NCBI RefSeq assembly: GCF_040807025.1
Contig: NC_090942.1
Span: 197,526,247 to 197,590,246 of the forward strand
Length of the DNA: 64,000 bases
Reading direction: 5' to 3'
Source of the DNA: Struthio camelus
Taxonomy: Eukaryota > Chordata > Aves > Struthioniformes > Struthionidae
This document shows, piece after piece, positions 26,901 to 40,000 of this stretch (positions are counted from its first letter, which is position 1; each line of letters starts with the position of its first letter). The notes under the pieces were generated by a model. The model had not been told where the DNA came from. It saw only the letters and a list, made by a program, of their open reading frames with translations, and did not search any database. A program made the translations under genes and the position numbers.

Positions 26901-29900
26901 TAATAGGCTCAGCTGACTGAAATAACAATGGAACCTAAGCCTCAAAACAGTCACAAGTAGGGTCATAAGCACTTCATCTCTCTCTCTCTGCTCCCCTCTC
27001 CTGCAAAGACTACATTAGAGTCTCATGCACCGAGGAATTAGAAGAAATGGAACAGAGAACGCAAACTTAGGCCCTGCAGTGGAATGCTTGGCATACTTCG
27101 TTTGAGTCCCCAGTGAAAAACTTATCTCAGGGTAAATTCACATCCTCAAAAGGACATAAAGGGTGGACTATACCTCCTGTTTATAGCCTAAGCATCTGAA
27201 ACGCCCATGATCATTTGCCAAAGAGTGTTCCTCACTTCCAGAAAGGAAAATTCTGACAGGTAAGCTAATGTTTATAGGCTACTCACAAAGACTGATCCTT
27301 TTTATGACACATACTTGGATTCCCTTTTGTTTAAATAAAGTAACACAGTCCTCTTGTCATTCACCTGCACATCATAATCCTGAACAAAAGAAAAACGCCT
27401 GGCACATGCTCCTTAACAAATTTACAGTATGCTGTTGTGCAACAGCTGCTGTCAATAGGTCCATGTCTCTCAGACTACATGAATAAGCTCTCCAAATCAG
27501 CAGATAAATCACAGCCAGCTTAGATGGAAGGGCTTATTCATTCAAATGCTTTGATGGTCCTGTCACCATCTCACACAGAAAGTAACCTCAGGAGAACTGC
27601 AGATTAAATGGAAGCATTCTGAAGGTGCAAGTGATCTTGAGAAGATATAAGACTGAAATGTACCTGGGCACAGAGGGACCAGAAATGATACCTGCCATGA
27701 GGCATGAGTCATGCATATTTAGGCTGCCGTGCTTCTCACTGACCCAAGCTGACCTCAGAATAGTTAGCTAAGATTAGCTGCAAGATTAGTCTGTTCACAG
27801 CTCAGAATCACTTCCAAGCAACAAAGGTCCTGATGAACACAAAGAAGGTCGATGGCAGAAGATAGCACTGGTTGTCGCTGAGGCTTCTGGAGCTTCAGGC
27901 TGATATTTAGTAAGTCTAGTGATACCTGAAGGGAGTGGAAGATTGGCTCCGAAGTCTCTTTTAGCAGACAGAACTCCCATTAAGAATATAATGAAGCCAC
28001 AGCATCCCCTTCAGATTAATATGAAAAAAATCTTTGGTGTATGGTGGGAGGAATCCCATTTAAAGGGCTTGAAAGAAGTTTGGCTTTAGGTGTTTTTTAA
28101 AAGTAAATTAAAAAAAAACAGTTTTAAAAAATTTTACTAACATTATAATCTGGGAGAAAGGAATGTTCCAAGTTGGTATGGAAAGGGAGATTCTAGTAGA
28201 AAAAATAATTTTTAGCTTCTAGTCTCATATTTCTCAAATCTAGTTTATCTTCCCATTTAAAAGGATTTCTCAATGTCTCCCTAGAACAGACTGAAGTTTG
28301 GAGCATGCCTTTTATAGTGACAGGGTAGTTTAAATTTGGAATGGCATCATTCAGTTACAAGTATTTATTTGTCAGTTAAACTTTTGGATGAAGTTTTGGC
28401 AAATGGATGAACTTCTAAATAGCATTCCCTTTTCTGTTTAAAGTCTGACATGCAGTTAGAAATTTTAACTTTTAACAACATTATGTTGGCCCAATCCAGC
28501 ATGCATCCAAACACCAGTTATTATAGTTTCATCAGCAGCGAACTACTGAACGTACTGTTGCTGTCAGGTTAAAAAAACTCTAATGTAAAAACCTCACAGC
28601 AGTGCAGGAATTATTTACTGATATATGATATAGTTAATATCAAATTAAATCAGCTACTCAAATACCACTTTTTAATCACAATAAAGGGAAAAGGGCACTT
28701 CTTTCCCTCTTCCCCCAACCACAAATTGAGGACCTATGTAGAAATCTAAATGGGCTTACGACTGCAGCAATGCTGGGTTCAGGCTTCTTGTGACAAGAAC
28801 GTACCCTGCAATTCTGGAACACGGCCTTCTAAATCCTGGAACTGGGAAACTATTGAATGTTAAATTTTCTTTTTTTCTCATGTTTCCTTTCCATAAAATG
28901 TTTACAAAAGTTAAAACAGTGGCCTTCCTAACTGCCTATTAGCACCATATTCTATAGCTTAATTTGATAATGCATGTAAGGTTTCCACAAGATGTCTACA
29001 ACCATATTGAATGTCTAAGACCAATCTGAAATTCAGTTTAAAATCTGAGTGTGCAAGATATTTTAACATTAGGACTAATTAAGTACTTTTAATTAAATCT
29101 GCTTCCTTGGTTAAGGAAATACTTGAAAGAGTGCAAGTGATGTCTCTCCTACTGATGACCAAGAGGTTTTGAAGACACTTTTCATAATAAATCCCACTTT
29201 TCAAAATGACTCTCCTTCCTGTATCTATCCTCCTCAATAGAATCAAACTGCTGAAGAGCTCGCACTACCTTGGAAAACAGTGCTTGGACTATATCCTCCA
29301 CTATACAAAGATAACCGTTTCCTCCACTAATTATTTAACAGAAGATGATCTAACATATCAAATTTCATGAATATGAGAGGGGGGCAAAAAAGCAAAAAAA
29401 ATACTGAAAAAGACGATTAGAACTTCTAGATAGTTTATACAAGTTTTCATTTCCTTTAAAAATAAAAAGGTGTATTTCTCTTTATTATGTTGCTCTAATA
29501 AGATGCATATTTACTTGTTCTGTATAAATTTGGGAGTAAAATATTTTCCCTTTACTATATTAGATGATACTTACAAACATAGTTAAAAATGTAAATTGAA
29601 AATGTGCCTTTAAGCTAAACGTAAAACCAAAGCAGCCAAACTTCACAGCTACAAAGATTACTTTACAAAAAAAGTTTTAATGAAGAAATCTCATATACTT
29701 TTAAAAATCCTAGTTTATCCTTTAACAGCATGTAGGCATTTAGTGGAGGGCATTTTTTGATATTCAGAAGTCATAAAAATCTATGATGAGTGGTAGAAAT
29801 ATAGTCTACCATGACAGGACACAAATGAATTAATGTTTTGCTTTTATTGATACTGGCTAAAATCCAGCATTATGTCACAAGTGAAAATGATCTTCGGAAT

Positions 29901-31607
29901 CTCATTCTAGCCTTTCATAGATCGATCTATCACAAATCAATCTGGAAAGAAAACTTTCACAAACCATACCAAAGCTGTGCCTAGCTGATGTTTTTTAGCA
30001 TTCCATTGTGCAAATAACCAGCTTTAATTTTCAGTTTAAAGAAAACAATTTAAACGAATTGGTATCAAAAGAATGACTTCCAGGCAAAAGAGATGGTTTC
30101 ACCTTGGAATTTTTAGTCTATCATTATTTTTCACAATTAAAATTAATTAAAAAAAAAAACATGCAAAAAACATTCAGTTCCAAAACTGATTTTCTGTACT
30201 CCTTTATGAAAAGCAGTTTAGTGAAAGTAATGCAAGCTCATCAAAGACTTTCATGGAAAGACATATTTCACTAAAATACGTCAGTCAGAATACTTCACAC
30301 TTCATATATTGTAAGATTACTTCAAAAGTATGTTTATATTTTCAGGAAAGCAGAGCTAGAAATATATGTACATTTTTATTTTGAAAATCATAAGAAAACA
30401 ATTAGTCTAAAAGCCTGTAAGAGTAGGCAGAGCTTTGTGATGTTCTTGAAAAGTTAATCCACGAAAATGTAATCTGTTTATGCAGGATAAAAGACTATGG
30501 TAGTCCTAGATTTCTTCAATAAGTAAGAACATACATTTTGATTAAATGTAAGAATTTTGAAAAATGACAACAACTTTAGTTACAGATAAACTTTGAACTA
30601 ATGGACAACTGCACAGTAAAGCAGCTGAAAGGAGAACATTATAAATCTAATTAAAAGGGCCTTCAAAAACAAAGAATAAATCAGACAAAGCTTATATCAG
30701 ATACCTGGCTTCCACTCTTTGCTAAAAATACGTACCCAATACTTCACAGATAGTGTCACTGAAACACATCTTCAGTACTCGCTCTCCATAACAATTCAAT
30801 TTTTACTTAATTTGAAAGTAAAGCCATAACCCAGTGTTTAACATCACATATGACAAGGATTACAGTCAACTTTATTACTGCAGATCAAAAGGAAACTTGA
30901 AAAATGCAAGCCTATTTAATTAATGAAGATGGCAAAGTATTAAAAAAGTGAATCTTTAAGTACATCGATTCAAATTTTCACTCTGAAGGAAGTAAAGGCT
31001 ATCTGATTGAACACTGCCAAAGATATCATTAGTTGGCTAATAAATATCTAAAGCAACTGTTAATGTCAAGCAGAACACCTCAGAACATTACGGATACAGT
31101 GTCTTCCTAAACAGATATGCCCCTCTTTTGTTCAGTCATATGTGCTTACTCAAACAGACATGTAGATTTTTTAGTACTTTTTACTGCAATCAGCTCTGTG
31201 GAACCCCCCCCCCCATCTCAAAAAAGCGAATTTTATTCACTTCCAAGTAATATTTCATACCCATACACAAAAAAATCAACTACTGAGCCACAATGCCAAT
31301 GCCTATTGAGGACGAGGACTTTATAGGTCCTACAAAGCCATATCTTCTAAGCAAAGAACTTTAGCATTTTTGAAGGAAAGTAATAAGAATTTGTGCATCT
31401 ATCTAAACCAACAAAATGCATAGTATTTGGAGGGTATCACACTTTTAACTCTGCACATGTTCTGCCATACCCTCCCCCAAAGCTTACATACAAATGCATG
31501 CTTTCTCAGTTTCAACTACTGAGTCATGATTTACCATTCTGTAACTGATCCAAGACTTCCTTCTTCTGTTTTAACTAACCTTTACAGTTCATCCTTAAAG
31601 GTTCTGC

Positions 31608-31890
31608 TGGTGCTGGTGGTGCCCAGCAACAGGACAAGAGGCAACGGGCAGAAACTGAACCACAGGAAGTTCCACCTGAACCTGAGAAAAAACTTCTTTC
31701 CTGTGAGGGTGACAGAGCGCTGGCGCAGGTTGCCCAGAGAGGTAGTGGAGTCTCCTTCGCTGGAGATATTCAAAACCCATCTGGATGTGATCCTGGGCAA
31801 TATGCTCTAGGTGACCCTGCTTGAGCAGGGAGGTTGGACTAGACGATCTCCAGAGGTCCCTTCCAACCTAAACCATTCTGTGATTCTGTT
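31608..31890 (+). mobile_element. CR1 LINE, 5'-truncated 3' end, plus strand
   Basis: The segment encodes the end of the CR1 reverse-transcriptase ORF: phrases such as RTRGNGQKLNHRKFHLNLR and LPREVVESPSLEIFKTHLD are read in one frame. It continues into the typical CR1 3' UTR, including CTAGACGATCTCCAGAGG and the terminal ATTCTGTGATTCTGTT. CR1 copies are usually 5'-truncated like this. The ORF remnant is open over about 94 codons, so the copy is fairly young. It lies antisense to NBEA in intron 1. Confidence 0.93.
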
Positions 31891-34800
31891 CAGAATCCTC
31901 TGATTCAAAGCTGGATAACACTATCTACATTAAGATTTTTTTTTCCAGTACAACAGAAGTCACTCCAAAATGCTTGTTTTTACATTTATAATTCATTAAT
32001 GCTCACTAAGCATCCCATTTTATTTGCTTCACTTTTGCAATGAATTTTTAAAACATGAAAAGATGATCCAATCAATATGAGTGCAGTTCAATGGTACTTT
32101 AAAGTTAAACCAGCTAGACATCTATGAACGTCTCAACTAGCATGCAAGGAAGAAAGGAAGTTTGTTTTTGTAGCAAAAAACAAACAAACTAACAACCCCC
32201 CACACCAAACTATGTCACTTTCACCTACACAAAGAAAAAAGCCTTATGCAAGCATCCATGGTATAACTACCAAATACACATAACACAATCAAATGTTTCT
32301 GGGCGAAATGCATACACATTAGTCTAACAGTTCACCAAAGCAGAGAATACTACATATAGCAATAAGAAGCAAGAAGTTTAAATAAGGCCCTGATCCCTTC
32401 TCCTAAAAATCAAATTACAAAAAGACTTCCATTTAAACAGAAATCATACAATAGCCATACCGTAACACTGTGACACCTAACTAAAAGCTAGGTAGGTGCA
32501 TTTTGAATTAAAGTTTATGGAAGCAATGTAAACTTAAGAAGTTTCTATTTGTTTGTACTTCTATTTTTAACTTACTATTCAACCTTCATAACAAATACAT
32601 TACAATTTTCTCCTATACAAGTGCATTTCAAATAATAGTGGCTGTCTGATAGACTAGAAAAAGAAAACATTTAATTACCTCCTTAATGCACACTTAATTA
32701 CAATATTCCCCAGCAGGCTAAAACTTCTCAACTACTGTGAAATCTTTCAAGAGAAGAACAGTCTATTTTCTTTCTGTTCGGTCCATGACTCAAAAAGCAC
32801 AATGGAGATATGAGACACAAATCCTGTAAGATGCAAGTTTTTAGCCCACAGTGTGGCAGTTAAATACTTCCATCCACATTGCAGTGAAGTAGAACGGGAG
32901 ACTAACGACTAAGTTTAACACAAGCCATTTACTGGTGACACTGTCCCCCAAAAGGTCTCCAAAAAACTTCACATGCATAGAGAGAGAGATATAAAGAAAA
33001 GCCTCCATGGAATCTGCAGGCAAGAGTCTATGACAGAACAAGCAGAGTCCAGCAGAGCAAAACAAACCTTTCCGGAGAAGCAGTGAAGTTACTGCAGAGC
33101 TACACCCCCTTGCCAGTGCTTGACACAAGTCACGATCCACTGGTATACTAGAAGTAGCGATGCATCTAGGAAAGTCAGTATGGATAACTAAATGTTGTTC
33201 ATCACTTGGAAGGATCAATCACATCTTATCTAATTACAGCTCACCACTGCAAATGCCAACCCAATTAAGAAAATTTACAGATTGCAAAAGTTGCAAAATA
33301 GCTAAGCCAGCTGTTTTTTGGAAGAATTCACAGGAATGAGTAGTATTGGACACTGACCAATCTCTACGTAAAACTAATCCTGCTTACAACTATAATGGAA
33401 AATATTTAACTCACAGATTTTCAGGACCTCCTTAATAATTATATTTTGAAATGTTTCCATCATTTAAGCACAACCAACATCTCCAATGCCAGAACTACGT
33501 AAGCTCTCAGCTTCCAGAAACCCTAGCTCCTCAAAGCCCAAGTTTCTAGGTACTGACTTATCCCAGACATTGTCTGCACAAAGTCATAAAATGGAGAGTA
33601 AAATGTCATAGAAAACAAAAATTAGTCAGATTTCTTTTTAACAACTTATTTTGATGTTTACAACAGTAAAAGACTTCAGGTCAACTTTTGTTTTCACTTG
33701 CAGTACAAACCTACTGACCTAGAGTGGCTACTCTTAACTTGCAGTAGTATGAGAAGAGTGAAATCTCTGCAGTTAAAAATATTACAGTAGAAACTGGACA
33801 CAGATCAACAGGCTGGAAATCACTTACATTATACCAGTACCAAAATGTATTAACAGTTACTGCAGAATGCTACTTTCCTCAGTAACTTTTGGCTGTAAGC
33901 GTTAATTTTTAACAATGCCTTAGTATCTTTTCAGCACAGTGTTTTTAAAGACCCCATCTTGCTACTCTAAGTATAAACTACTTAGGTAGATTTCCATTTT
34001 CTAAATAAACAGAAATGACAATGAGTTTTTCTTCAGTCAGGACCTGTTTTTAAACAGTAAATAATTCCTTCCTGCCTCCCCAAAAGCCTTGAGTATTTCT
34101 TGAAGGAAATTAAAATCAAAATTAATCAATTAAAATTAAATTGGTTGCACTGTCACTGCAGCTTGTATCATGTCTTGCTTTGGAGTATGTGGTTACCTCA
34201 ACAGCTTATACACTAGAAAACATATAGACAAGAAAGAAATCTTTTAGAGGCAAGGCTTTTCAAAATCAGATACAGCAAAACCAGATACAGCCAGTTCAGA
34301 TAGACTGGAAAAAAAAAGTTCAGGTTGAGACTAGCTTAACCAGCTTGCTTACTAAGAACACCCTAAAAGTCTACTGAAACTCCACAAGTAGCACATGATC
34401 TCCAAAAAATGATTTAGATCATAGCAGTTCTTCAAACTTGTTATGACTTTTTCTGCACATCTGGACAATATCACTTTGGGGTACAAGACACACTTAGGAT
34501 TGATCTCAGTCAAAATAAAGTATTTTATATGCGCTGCTTTTTTTTGAGGGGAAAGTAATTTTGGATAAAATGGAGAATGACAGACCTAAAATAAGCTCAG
34601 AAGCCAATTACGTCCTAATTAGTACAGGAGTAGAGCTCAATTACAAGTGTTTGCAGCCTGGGCTGGGACCACAAACCAAAGCTGTGACAATGACCCCAAA
34701 TTTGGCCTATTTTCTGGCGCCTCTGGCTTTCTTTAAAATAAGAAAAAACATATACTCTGAAACTTAACTGCTGTAAGTTTAGTTTTAAGAGGAAAATTTC

Positions 34801-36639
34801 TTAAAATGTCATAAAAAAAAAATAAAACAAATCAATGCTTAAAGCACTCCAAAGCCCGCATGCAGGCTCAGCCTCTGGTTTTAACAGATGGTAGTAATTC
34901 CCTCAAACATCTCAAAAGTGAACCAAACACCATATAATCAGCCACTTCAAGGTCTTTGCAAATCCAGGAGGGCAGACATAGTTGCATCATTTAAGAGATA
35001 ATACGTTCACAGTCAGGATTTTCCACTCTTAGTTTTAGTTAGCGCGTTTTAATATAAAGTTTCCTTTCGGTGGTATAATTTCTTAACAGCTAAATTTAGC
35101 CTAAATAACTTTATTAACTTACATCTTCTATGCTGATACTTTTAAGAACAGATTCAACATGGGAAGTATTACCTTTGACAGTCTGAAAGGTATTACCTTA
35201 CATGGTTCAGCCCCATTCAGTTGATTCTTCTCCTCCCTTTCCCACTCTTCCTTTTCCTTGCTGCTTACAGCTACACCAAAGGCTCTTAATACATAAATGT
35301 TTTACATGTATTGCACTCTTGTATTTCTGAGAAAGTGATACCTTGCTTACTAAAGTATCAACTGAGAAAGTGATACCTTGCTTACTAAACTATCAACTGA
35401 GAAAAAGGATTATGGACTTGAATTTTTTTTTTTTTTTTAACTGAACCAGGACAACCAACAAAGCAAATACATCTAAATTTTTACTCTGTAAGCATTTTTA
35501 CTGTAACAAGTTTCTCCTAGTTACATGAACCTTTTGCACTAGTAATAAGGGAAAACATCACAACTGTGAAGCCTGGGAATAACTTGCACACTGGTTTCAT
35601 GAAATACCTGTAAGTGTAGACTGAAAGCTATACTTGCTGAAGAACAGTCTGTTTAAAAGACAGTATCAACTCCTATTCAGTGAGCACCACCTTTAAAATG
35701 ACAAATATTGTATCTGTGTCAACCATCAAAGACTGACTCTCTCTCAGTGACTAAGCCTACACCCTGTTCCAGTCAGAATGTGTTTACTCCTGTACATTAT
35801 AAGTTACTTAGAACAACAGAATTTTCTTTGTAAAAATGACCTATTAAAATCGTATTATATCATTTTATTACAAAATCCTCTTTGCTGAATATATTACAGT
35901 TTCTAAGTTACATATTTTTATATGCAATATAAACCACAAATATCAAATATTCAATCTGTAAAAGATTAGATATAAGAATAATGAATCTATTTTTCTCAAC
36001 AAAACAGATGCAAAGCTTAATACTAACTTCGAGTATAGAGCCAGAGCTGGTTTTAGTAGTAGGTCCCCCCCCTTCCTCGATATCAAGAATCGTAACTTTG
36101 AAAACTGTGCTAACAGCTCTTCTAGTTTAATTCCAATTCACGTCAAACAGCTAAGGAAGGTAATATTTATATTCCATATTAAGAGTCACAAAGATTCATT
36201 ACTTCAGCATTAAGCAACTAATTAATATTAACATCATACATTTTCAGCAGAAAATATAGCTACCTTTAAAATTTTTGAAATTCAAGAAATAAAGCTCACT
36301 TAAAACCATCACTGTGATTCCCAGAACAGACAGACACTATCAGGTTTGTGTGTTTCATCCAAGGCTATATAAAAACAAGTAGGCACAACAGATGAAAAGT
36401 AAACACTTGCTGCTGCAGTTCATAGCAGTCTGTTTTTTTTCCTGGTTGCATGTGGTGCAAATTGTCCTTTGTTGGGTTAGGCAGAGCAATATTGACTGGG
36501 TTATTTGTGAGTAATGTTGCAACTCATATCGTGAGATGAGGAAAAAGGCTGCTATAATTAAAAGGCTGCCCAGATGCCAGCTCCCACTTTGTGGGAGAGG
36601 GAGCTCTATTAGTTGCACAAGAATAAAGACCTAAACGTG
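31891..36639. other. NBEA intron 1, no gene seen
   Basis: AT-rich intron between two CR1 copies. It includes a 35-bp tandem duplication (35327-35404). A 125-codon open frame at 32841-33218 minus is the longest outside the CpG island and the repeats, but resembles no family I know and is probably chance. Confidence 0.6.
35327..35404. repeat. 35-bp tandem duplication
   Basis: A 35-base unit beginning CTGAGAAAGTGATACC starts at 35327 and again at 35362, with one G/C difference. A third partial copy (CTGAGAAA) starts at 35397. Confidence 0.95.
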
Positions 36640-37047
36640 CAAATGATTAAAGGATGGGAACATCTGACATATGATGAGAGTCTGAAGAGAGCTGGGATTG
36701 TTCAGCGTCAAGAAGAGGGATCTCATCAACATGTACAGACACTTGATAGCAACTGCAGGCAACAGAGCCAGTCTCTTCTCAGAGCCCAGTAACAGGAGAA
36801 GAGGTAATGGGGACAGGAAATTCCACTCACAGATAAGTAAAATCTTATTTGTGAGAGTGGTCCAACACTGAAACAGGCTGCTTAGACAGACTGAGGAATC
36901 TCCATCCTTGAAGATATTCAAACCCAGATGGACAAGGCCTTGAGTAACCTGCTCTAGTTGACCTTTTTTTGTGCAGAGGAGTCAGACTAGAGACCTCCAG
37001 AGGTCCCTTCCAACCTCAACTATTCTACATTTCTATGAAATATCTGT
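36640..37047 (+). mobile_element. CR1 LINE, older 5'-truncated 3' end, plus strand
   Basis: A diverged CR1 3' end. Recognisable parts are GAGTCTGAAGAGAGCTGGG, the AACAGGAGAAGAGGTAATGG phrase, CTTGAAGATATTCAAACCCA and GACCTCCAGAGGTCCC followed by TTCCAACCTCAACTATTCT. Frames are broken, so it is older than the copy at 31608. It has the same orientation as that copy, antisense to NBEA. Confidence 0.9.
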
Positions 37048-40000
37048 GATTCTGCTACCTTACGGAAGTGCTCTGAAAATGATGCTGCAGGAGGAGCTTG
37101 TGCTGTAAGTGCCAAAGGGAGCGATGGAGAGACAGGTGAGGAAAAGGATTAACATGAATTTGCTGAGAGAGAAAAAGAAAAGTTGCACAAGCCTAGAACA
37201 GTATGTTTAAGTCTCCTTTTAGAGTGACTTGATTCAATTTTACCCTAAATGGTATGTGCAGTTCTAGCAGTTTCTCCTCGTCTGTCCATTTCTGCATTCA
37301 CATAACGTTCTCCGAGGTATCAAAGGAGAGAGCGAAGGCTCCACGGCGTGCAGGATAGACGAGGAAGCCTTTCAAAATACTTGAAAGCTACTTAAAACAA
37401 ACAAAGAAAAACAAACAATCAAACAGAAAACTTCTGGAGGAAAGTCTAGACTTTCTGGAGGAAAGTCTTCCGGAACTATACATGGCCTAGCTGAAGACAC
37501 AGAAGAAAAGGCAATGGAAGATTTCTGGTACCTCAGAGACTAATACATGGGGTAAGGGGTCTACAAATCTCTGTAGGGCCAAAGAACTACGGAGGAATGA
37601 AGTGGCTTGCATCTCCAGAGTAGAAGACTGGAAGACTGAGTGGAAGGTAGTCTTACACAAATGTTTCCACAAATTTTGGCTGTTAATACTCACATGCTGT
37701 ATAGCCAAGCAGCAAACGATCACAGATATGAATCACTGACACTACACCTTACCCTTTACCAAAGCAGCTATGGGTTTCATCGGAGTAACAGAAGGGAAAG
37801 AGCAATTGCCAATATTAACTTGTTGACAGCATTATGTCAGAACTTCAAGTGAATTTCTGGCTCATGGAAGAACACGTACAGGCCAACAATCCTGCTGAAC
37901 ATGTAAAAATTGAGCTGACAACACAGGCTTTTGTTTGAGCTCTCAATCCTGTTCCAAAGCTTTTGCTACAACGCTACACGCAATCCCAGTTCTTCCACAA
38001 ACCATTACAGACAGATTTTTTTAGTAATTAATCTGCAAGTCCCATTTTGGAAGTGCCTTGCTTTCTAAATCTTAAATTGAGCATATTTAAGCTCTTAAAT
38101 TAGATGATTTAGGAAAAGCTGCAATAGGAGAACTTCCAAGCACGACTGTGTCAGTTATATTTTATGGCCGACCATCAACGTACTTGATGCTGTAACACAA
38201 TTACGGGCCCAGCTCGCAAACTAAATAATTACATTACTTTGTTTTAGTTTGAAAAACTGCTATAAAAAGGAGCTGTAAAGAACATTCACAGGTGTATTTC
38301 TGAGCATCCACCAGTTCATCCGACTGGTTTATCATTTCAGTTTTGCATTTATCAGGCCAGGAAGCTCTTCCATCTAAGTATCACTGAAGAATAGTGATAA
38401 ACTAAACTAAACTAAACTAAAATTGTCTTGATTATTGTATGACTTAATAGACCCCGCTGTAACTGTGCAAATGAGTGATTTTATAATTTTGTACTCGACA
38501 GATTAAGTTTGAGGAGTCTTTCTTGAGTAGTTTTTCATTTTTTAAACAGTGATTTCTATAAAGCTCTACAACATCCGCTTTTGAATTTTTCAGACCTTTC
38601 TCAGTGTAAAGATTCATCAAATTATAATTGAATGTAAATGTAGTTTTGTATATGGAGTTGAGGACACTGAAAATCCACAAGGCCCTTTTTGCAAAGGAAA
38701 TAACAAGACACCAGCTATGTAAGTACATAACGCCACTTAGTAAGGTTGTTAATTTATCTCCCTCCATTTTCCGTAACTGAACATACCCACAATGCAGTAT
38801 TCAGAGGCCCTATGACAAGTGTATTGATTAAGATACAAATTATGCTTTGAAGAGAGACGGAACTGCTCTCCTTCCTACAAAATTGGCTTTTTCTTCTGAT
38901 TTCAGGCAGCAGCTTTTGCCCTGTTCCCTCACCGTTCCAACTCCCTGCAAAGCAAAAGTCTTGGCTAACATCCCTTTGCAAAGGTGCTAGGTCCCTCAGC
39001 CCATTCCCCAGACAGAGAAGCTCATTTTCCCCACATAACATCCTCAGACACGCTAGTTCAAGCTATGTTTTTCAAAATAGTCTTTTAAGTTTACTGTTTT
39101 AAACTTTTGCAATGCTTAGGTACATTTGCTCACATCATGGAGATACTGGTTAGCTACACAGTTAGAGCTGACAGAGTTCTTCAGCCACGTTTTGATACAA
39201 GTCCTATAGAAGGAGGCAGACAGCATTTCCATTCAGCTTTAAATAAGAACACTCCCCTGATTTCATAGTTACCTTTTTTTTTTTAATGCAATGCTGTCAA
39301 CACTAAAAGTGCCATAGAAAGATTTTTAGTTCACAGTCAGACGTAGAAATATTTACTGACACAGTGAGCCACACAGAGTTGCTGAAGGGTGAAGGCAAAC
39401 TGTGATTGGTCAGGGATGAGCAATCAAAGAGGAGGCTACTCATTCGAGACTTTGGCTTCAGCCAATTCATTCCTAGATTGGAGGCAGTTAGTATGACTCT
39501 CTTCCAGGATTATGAAGAAGTTGTCTATATCTTTTTAAATGAACAATTTCAGGTAGAGTGCTGTATTCAAAAACCTAAGCGACAACAAGGCAGATTTTCA
39601 TTCACTTACTCCTTCAGCTTTGAATCCCAGCTTTGACCTGTATTTCATGGTTACTCTTCTACAGTTGATAAAAGCATATCTTACAGTTTTCCATACTTCT
39701 GAATTGTGAAAGAGTCTTCATTTCAACAGGTTTGTACAGGGTCCTTTATGAGTCAATGGACATGTTGCTTCAAAATTCCTATTTGTATTTACAGATACCC
39801 AAAACATTTTCTCTTCATAGACAAGTAAGAAAAAAAAAAGCTGTTAAGTGGCTCTTAAATAGTCAACTTAGTTAGCAATCAGAAGTCAATTAAAGGTAAA
39901 AATGTTATGTTATTGACTATTTGTCCCAGGATACTGAAAACTTAGAAGGCCAAAAAAAGTGAGTAAAAGTGATTACAGTGCTATGCTACTGGTACTCCAG

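Larger units (their letters stand above)
9671..31607. other. NBEA intron 1, AT-rich, no gene seen
   Basis: A long stretch of AT-rich intron without a supportable gene. Simple tracts include poly-A 11917-11930, poly-T 17416-17441, an AT-rich alternating tract around 17521-17590, a pyrimidine tract 20956-20991, and poly-A 22631-22646. An inverted repeat with 10-base arms sits at 20142-20151 and 20207-20216. Open frames of 60-90 codons are scattered on both strands with no family resemblance. Conserved non-coding elements may be present but cannot be told from one sequence. Confidence 0.65.

Noticed and set aside
31582..31810. Open frames of 60-94 codons on both strands
   Set aside because: The plus frame is the end of the CR1 reverse-transcriptase ORF and the minus frames are its shadows; a mobile element, not a host gene.
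32841..33218. 125-codon open frame on the minus strand
   Set aside because: Longest frame outside the island and repeats, but no recognisable domain and no splice context; consistent with chance in 64 kb.
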